A stretch of 25,598 nucleotides of DNA from Pezizomycotina sp. ARF18 (taxonomy: Eukaryota > Ascomycota). Below are positions 21,791 to 25,598 of the stretch, piece after piece. The first letter of the stretch is position 1; the number at the start of each line of letters is the position of its first letter. The notes under the pieces are model-generated. The model was given only the letters and a program-made list of their open reading frames with translations, was not told the DNA's origin and did no database searches. The stretch is from NCBI GenBank assembly GCA_002224055.1, contig AZLU01000363.1:1-25598 (forward strand), read 5' to 3'. Position numbers and translations under genes: made by a program.

Positions 21791-22259
21791 CAACTGCATT
21801 CGAATGAGAGATTGCTTTATTTTTCACGGTCTGAGGGAGATAGATATGCCCGACTAAAGAATCCCGTTGCATGAAGCTATAAAATTGCAAAGCGAGACCA
21901 GAGAATCCGTTCCTTACAGTCTACCTCTCTCTAGCTTGATTCACACTTCAACCTGTCGCAAATATATAACGCGTGAAGTGCAAAATTTTCATATTGAACT
22001 TCTAAAGTTGGGGGTAACTCCACATATATGTGACTGACCGAGCCAGCGCTGCAAGGTGGATTCATTGGGGTGCTAGTAATCCACCCACATGCATGCCCGT
22101 GAAAACTTTGAACCCACTTATTGCCTTGCAGATAGATAGGGGAGGATATATAACTATCCTTTCCCTGCTATTTCAGGTCTCACTCCGATTTCCACACCAA
22201 CGCCACTCGTATCGAGCTCAAAACAAGTCATCTAACAAAAAAGGATTTGAAGCTTCTCA
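21791..22259. other. Spacer between F-box copies B and C
   Basis: It holds the 3' flank of copy B and the promoter of copy C. The last 30 bases (TCTAACAAAAAAGGATTTGA... to the ATG) resemble the leader of copy B (TCTATCAAAAGGATCTAA...). An open frame runs through the spacer from 22030 into the F-box of copy C in a shifted phase, but I see no reason to call it coding upstream of 22260. Confidence 0.55.
22145..22154 (+). promoter_or_regulatory. TATA-like element of F-box copy C
   Basis: GATATATAAC lies about 105 bases before the ATG at 22260, comparable to the element before copy B. Confidence 0.4.
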
Positions 22260-22866
22260 ATGGATTCCTTGGTCGACGGGCTACCTCCCGAGGTACTTTG
22301 AATATCTTCGAGTACTTGACATACGCGATCTGAAATTAATTCCTCTCGTCTGTAAGAGGTTCCACAGCATTCTCCGAAAAACACGTCCGGAATCAGCATC
22401 AAACATCGACAAACTGCTTTTCCGCGACGCCCGCAGGGTTATATAACTCCAGGAAAGGTTGCCTGCGTTTTGAACCCGTCCTTCGAAAGCCTGGAGTATA
22501 ATTACCTTCCCGACGTGGAGGATGTCTTGATCATCGACCCTTGGCGCAACTGTTACAAGCGTCTGATCGATATAAATCTGGTTGACGAAAACGCGTGTTC
22601 TCCAGCTGTGGCGCGCGCTCGAATAGGGTCATACACGAGGAGCGTTATCGAAGCGCCGGTGGAAGTAGTAGGCACTGGCGCTGGTGGGCTGTGACGATGG
22701 GGGATGTGATGAAGGCGGTCGCGACGCGGTGAAGAATACGTGGAACATGGACGCGCTCTGGGGCTATAGCTGGGATGGCTTTGAGATGGCTGAGATAGTC
22801 GATGGTGTACTCCACCTCGTCGATGGCTGCGGAGACGAAGAGATCTGGCGCGGCTGTGGAGAGTGA
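22260..22866 (+). CDS. F-box-like protein, tandem copy C (best preserved); frame broken
   Basis: The ATG at 22260 reads MDSLVDGLPPEVL. After one added T in TTT 22297-22299 it continues NIFEYLTY, then DLKLIPLVCKRFHSILRKT and SNIDKLLFRD, a textbook F-box for Skp1 binding. The family-specific C-terminal domain follows: VLNPSFESLEYNYLPDVEDV, IIDPWRNCYKRLIDINLVDE, NACSPAVARARIGSYTRSVI, EAPVEVVGTGAG, VTMGDVMKAVATR, WDGFEMAEIVDGVLHLVDG, ending at TGA 22864-22866. About five one-base additions (22297 TTT, about 22321, about 22431, 22686 GGG, about 22729) give a continuous protein of about 203 residues. The C-terminal part carries no leucine-rich or WD repeats that I can see, so its binding fold is unknown. 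Confidence 0.8.
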
Positions 22867-23305
22867 CGAGAACCAGAAGGAGGTGGTGAAAGCGGAGCGC
22901 AGAGAGAATATCTTTCATTACACAGCGCGCTACCGCCGCGTTTTATTTTGCAAAAAGCGCCGCAAAGACGATGACAGTACATTTGCTATTATCTGTTGGC
23001 AGCCATATCAAGCGATGACTTATTCTATACGTAATTGCTAGTAGAATGTTCCTATGTGGGACGGTCTTATATTTCGTTCAAGCTAAATGCATAGTTGTAA
23101 ATACAGCTATCTTAAAGCAAACACCATGACAGCCTGAGGTAAAAGCTCATGTAAACTCATGTTGCCAATTTGAATAGAAAATACAATACAAGAAGCTACC
23201 GTAATATACTATAGCACCCTACAGCCTGGGTCCTGATACGTTACCATAAACAAAAATCTGAGAATCAAGGAATATAAGGAAACTAGCAAAGAATCGCGGA
23301 GTTCT
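22867..23305. other. Convergent intergenic region between F-box C and the EEP gene
   Basis: This is 3' flank for both neighbours. It is AT-rich towards 23050-23200, with no further gene or repeat recognised. Confidence 0.5.
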
Positions 23306-24477
23306 TCAATGCAGCACCAATCCGCCACAACAGCCCTGTGGTCGCTGACTATGACGCCACCACTGTCAGCGAAACTGCTCGGTATGACAGAGTACCCCTT
23401 CACTTCCCACGGGCTCGCCTGCTTCGCTGCTACTTCCTGCTCGCCCTCCACGGTCTTCGCATCCGACGCCTTATTCGGCCCAATCCACACGAATCGATCA
23501 CTCCTCCGGCGCCTCTCCGCCGAAGCTTAGTATACGTGTTCTTCTCCCCCCACGCTCAGTATTTCCTTGCTCTTCCGCTACCCCCCTGACGTCCACCGCG
23601 ATTCCGGGACTCTCCGCCATGTTCTGGTACGCTCCGTCCGACGGCGGGGAGTTGAAATCCCCACCCATAGCACGGGCAGGTTGAAGGGACTGTACGCGCA
23701 GTAACCCGTCTCGTATCTCTCATGATCTCGAGAACTCGATCGCCGAGTTCGCGCGAGATTTCACGCCCTGGTCGTCCAAGTGCGTCGCGAAGATGCGACT
23801 TCCCTCCCCGTGCTCCTGTGGCGCATGCTCGGCGGGGCGATGGCGTTCGCGTGCGGGTTTCCGTATCGAGCGGGGGCTGGAAAGTAGACGCGGAATACGT
23901 TGCTGTGCTAGCGGGCACAAATATACCCTGCGTGCACACGCGCACGCTGGCTGCGTCCCAGCCTCTCCCGGGAACGGCGGGGTGGCGAGAGCCAGCTGCT
24001 ACGCCAGAAACACACCGCCAGTCCGCCCTGCGGAATATAACCGGCTCGTATTCGCCGCGTGCACCCCGTTTATCGGCCCGACGCCGATGTACGCCCACTC
24101 GTCATCCTGGTAAATATCGTCGCCAATAACGGTCCGTCGACTCTTTCGTCAAACTCCGTCCTCCAAGGTCGTCGCGGCGCTTAAGTCACGGCGGCGAGCC
24201 TTCGATGCGGTGGAAGTCCGTCGAGTTGTTCAGACCCTTCATTATATCTTTAGTTGGAGTCGAGGACCTCCTGGAGGCATATGAACGTTGCGACGTTCGG
24301 GGAGCCTCGGGCGAGGAACTTGAGCTCCTTGATGAGAAGGTAGGCGGACGGACCATGGCTTCTCGTTCTTGAAGCGGGAGGTCGCGGCGTAGCGGATGTT
24401 GGTGGGTTACTATGCGCATGGGTAAGGCCGGACGCCGGGTTGTCCCAGCCTAGCGCTGGCTGCTGTAAGACTAACAT
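23306..24477 (-). CDS. Endonuclease/exonuclease/phosphatase (EEP) superfamily protein, probably secreted; frame broken
   Basis: Read right to left, the motifs of the Mg-dependent EEP fold (DNase I, sphingomyelinase and inositol-phosphatase relatives) appear in order. They are RIVTH then IRYAATSRFKNEKPW (about 24415-24350), FICLQEVL with the metal-binding Glu (about 24280), GEYEP-IFRRADW (about 24055-24020), GWDAASVRVCT (about 23965), THLDDQGVKSRANSA with the catalytic His (about 23780), GGDFNSPPSDGAYQ (about 23655-23614), ID-F-VWIGPNKAS (about 23500-23470), and SDHRAVVAD with the terminal Asp-His pair (about 23350-23325). The stop at 23306 is taken from a one-T correction giving VVAD-VLH. The ATG at 24475-24477 is followed by about 20 residues before the domain, and a hydrophobic run FLLFFFSVLST lies in frame just upstream of it, so the true start and a signal peptide may lie a little further right. 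The substrate is not predictable. Confidence 0.85.
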
Positions 24478-25598
24478 GGTACTTAGGACGGAGAAGAAGA
24501 AGAGAAGAAACCTAAGTTACACGAGTGAACGAGTTAACAAGGATACACCGATATATAGAAAGCACGATACTCAGTATCTACGTCAGGAAGAAAAATAGAG
24601 AAATGAGATAATTAAAGAGAGAAATGGAGATGGCTGGGGGAGTTTAAAAGCGAACGTGTAGGGACAATCCCTAAGCTAAATCGATTTTTAGGGAAATACG
24701 AAATTGTGTTTACGATGTCACAAGCCCACTAAAAAGGGCCTTGGCAGGGGATGGGGTTTCGCCGGATCGTCCTGATCTCTCTAACTTTGAACTTGGCTTG
24801 CTTGAAATATGAACGTGACGACTCTGCAGCAAGCCGTAATTCTGAGAATACGCCCATAAATGGAACGATTTCTGGACGATAAACCATTTAAGTCCAGTGA
24901 TAATTGGCGTATCGACATGAGACGAGGAAATGGGCCATGTTCTGCGCGTTTTCTGGGGCTTTCTTTTTTCTCACTAAGCGACATCTCCGCTGTGAGGCTG
25001 TTAAATCGTCGCCCAGACGTTAATATAAGACGGATGATAGTTACACAGATAGAAGCCATGATACCACATCTACGCTAGCAAAGGAACATGGAACTTTACA
25101 TAGAGAAATATTTATGAAAACTAAAATTGAGATTCGAGTTTATTTCTTTCGGAAGCTTCTTTCAAGAAGGAAAGGTGTATGCGGGCATCTAGTTATTTCG
25201 AACTTAGGTTCACGAGCTAAGTTTATCAACCTCTGTTTAGACATATGGTTGTCTATGTCCACTATAAACAATCGCAATGGAATTTAGGGCATTCCTTGGA
25301 ATATGATACTGGAACACAAGACCCATGGTAATTCTCTCGTAGAAACGGTCGAGGCGGACTCTAGTAAATGCAAATCTAGTCTATATCTCATGAATGATGG
25401 TTTTAGCTCTCCGACATGTGCCTATCTATCACATATTTAACTGGATGCCAGCGTGACGGTCTGTGTAAAAGGTCGACAAGCCGCTTCACTTGACGATCCT
25501 GATGGTAGGGCAATGAGGTTGCCATATAAAACTTCTGTGACTTATTTGAGCGTAGGTACAGCATCGAAGGGCTACGTTAAATAGCAATGACAAGGGCA
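24478..25598. other. Terminal intergenic region
   Basis: It contains the promoter side of the EEP gene and AT-leaning sequence with no recognisable gene. Overlapping open frames at 24781-25078 on both strands have no domain features. Confidence 0.5.

Noticed and set aside
20015-22866. F-box triplet as a single long protein or a transposon
   Set aside because: Each copy has its own start, F-box, common C-terminal end and TATA-like upstream element; no transposase, terminal repeats or RT motifs occur.
1-25598. CRISPR array, phage, bacterial operon or biosynthetic gene cluster
   Set aside because: There are no spaced repeats of that type, no Shine-Dalgarno-led polycistrons, and no PKS, NRPS or terpene synthase motifs.

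Overview
The window looks like nuclear DNA from a filamentous ascomycete (Pezizomycotina). The reasons are short GT-AG introns of about 85-150 nt, two small secreted CFEM-type cysteine-rich GPI proteins, a DUF6604-family protein, an allantoate-permease-like (ACS) major facilitator transporter, and a tandem family of small F-box proteins. No bacterial operons, rRNA, tRNA or CRISPR were seen, and no complete transposon was recognised.

The most important fact for reading it is that nearly every gene is broken by single-base losses, mostly inside short homopolymers. In the second CFEM-like gene (15952-16647) about nine separate one-base additions restore one continuous, family-typical protein with hardly any substitution. 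In the first CFEM gene four do. The same pattern holds on both strands and in genes of unrelated function. I therefore read the breaks mainly as uncorrected long-read sequencing errors rather than as pseudogenes. Gene spans below run from the recognisable start to the recognisable end across these breaks.

Layout: (1) 500-2530 (+), ACS-family MFS permease with about four introns. (2) 6273-3293 (-), convergent with it, one long DUF6604 protein with no intron needed. (3) 8566-9596 (+), signal peptide, Ig/Kre9-like ectodomain, one membrane helix and a cytoplasmic tail, one intron. (4) 11321-11808 (+), canonical CFEM GPI protein. (5) 15952-16647 (+), a divergent eight-cysteine CFEM-like GPI protein with a Gly/Ser/Pro/Ala stalk. 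(6) 18925-19509 (+), coding-like sequence of unknown identity. (7) Three tandem F-box-like paralogues at 20015-20610, 21189-21790 and 22260-22866 (+). (8) 24477-23306 (-), a probably secreted endonuclease/exonuclease/phosphatase (EEP) enzyme, converging on the F-box cluster.

The remainder is gene-poor, AT-leaning sequence with small repeats. Several genes share a surface theme (two CFEM/GPI proteins, a single-pass membrane protein, a permease, a secreted EEP enzyme), but each appears to have its own promoter and nothing shows they form a cluster. No complete new system is demonstrated. The best candidates for something undescribed are the conserved C-terminal domain of the F-box family, the non-canonical CFEM-like protein, and two unassigned coding-like stretches (12701-13014 minus, 18925-19509 plus).
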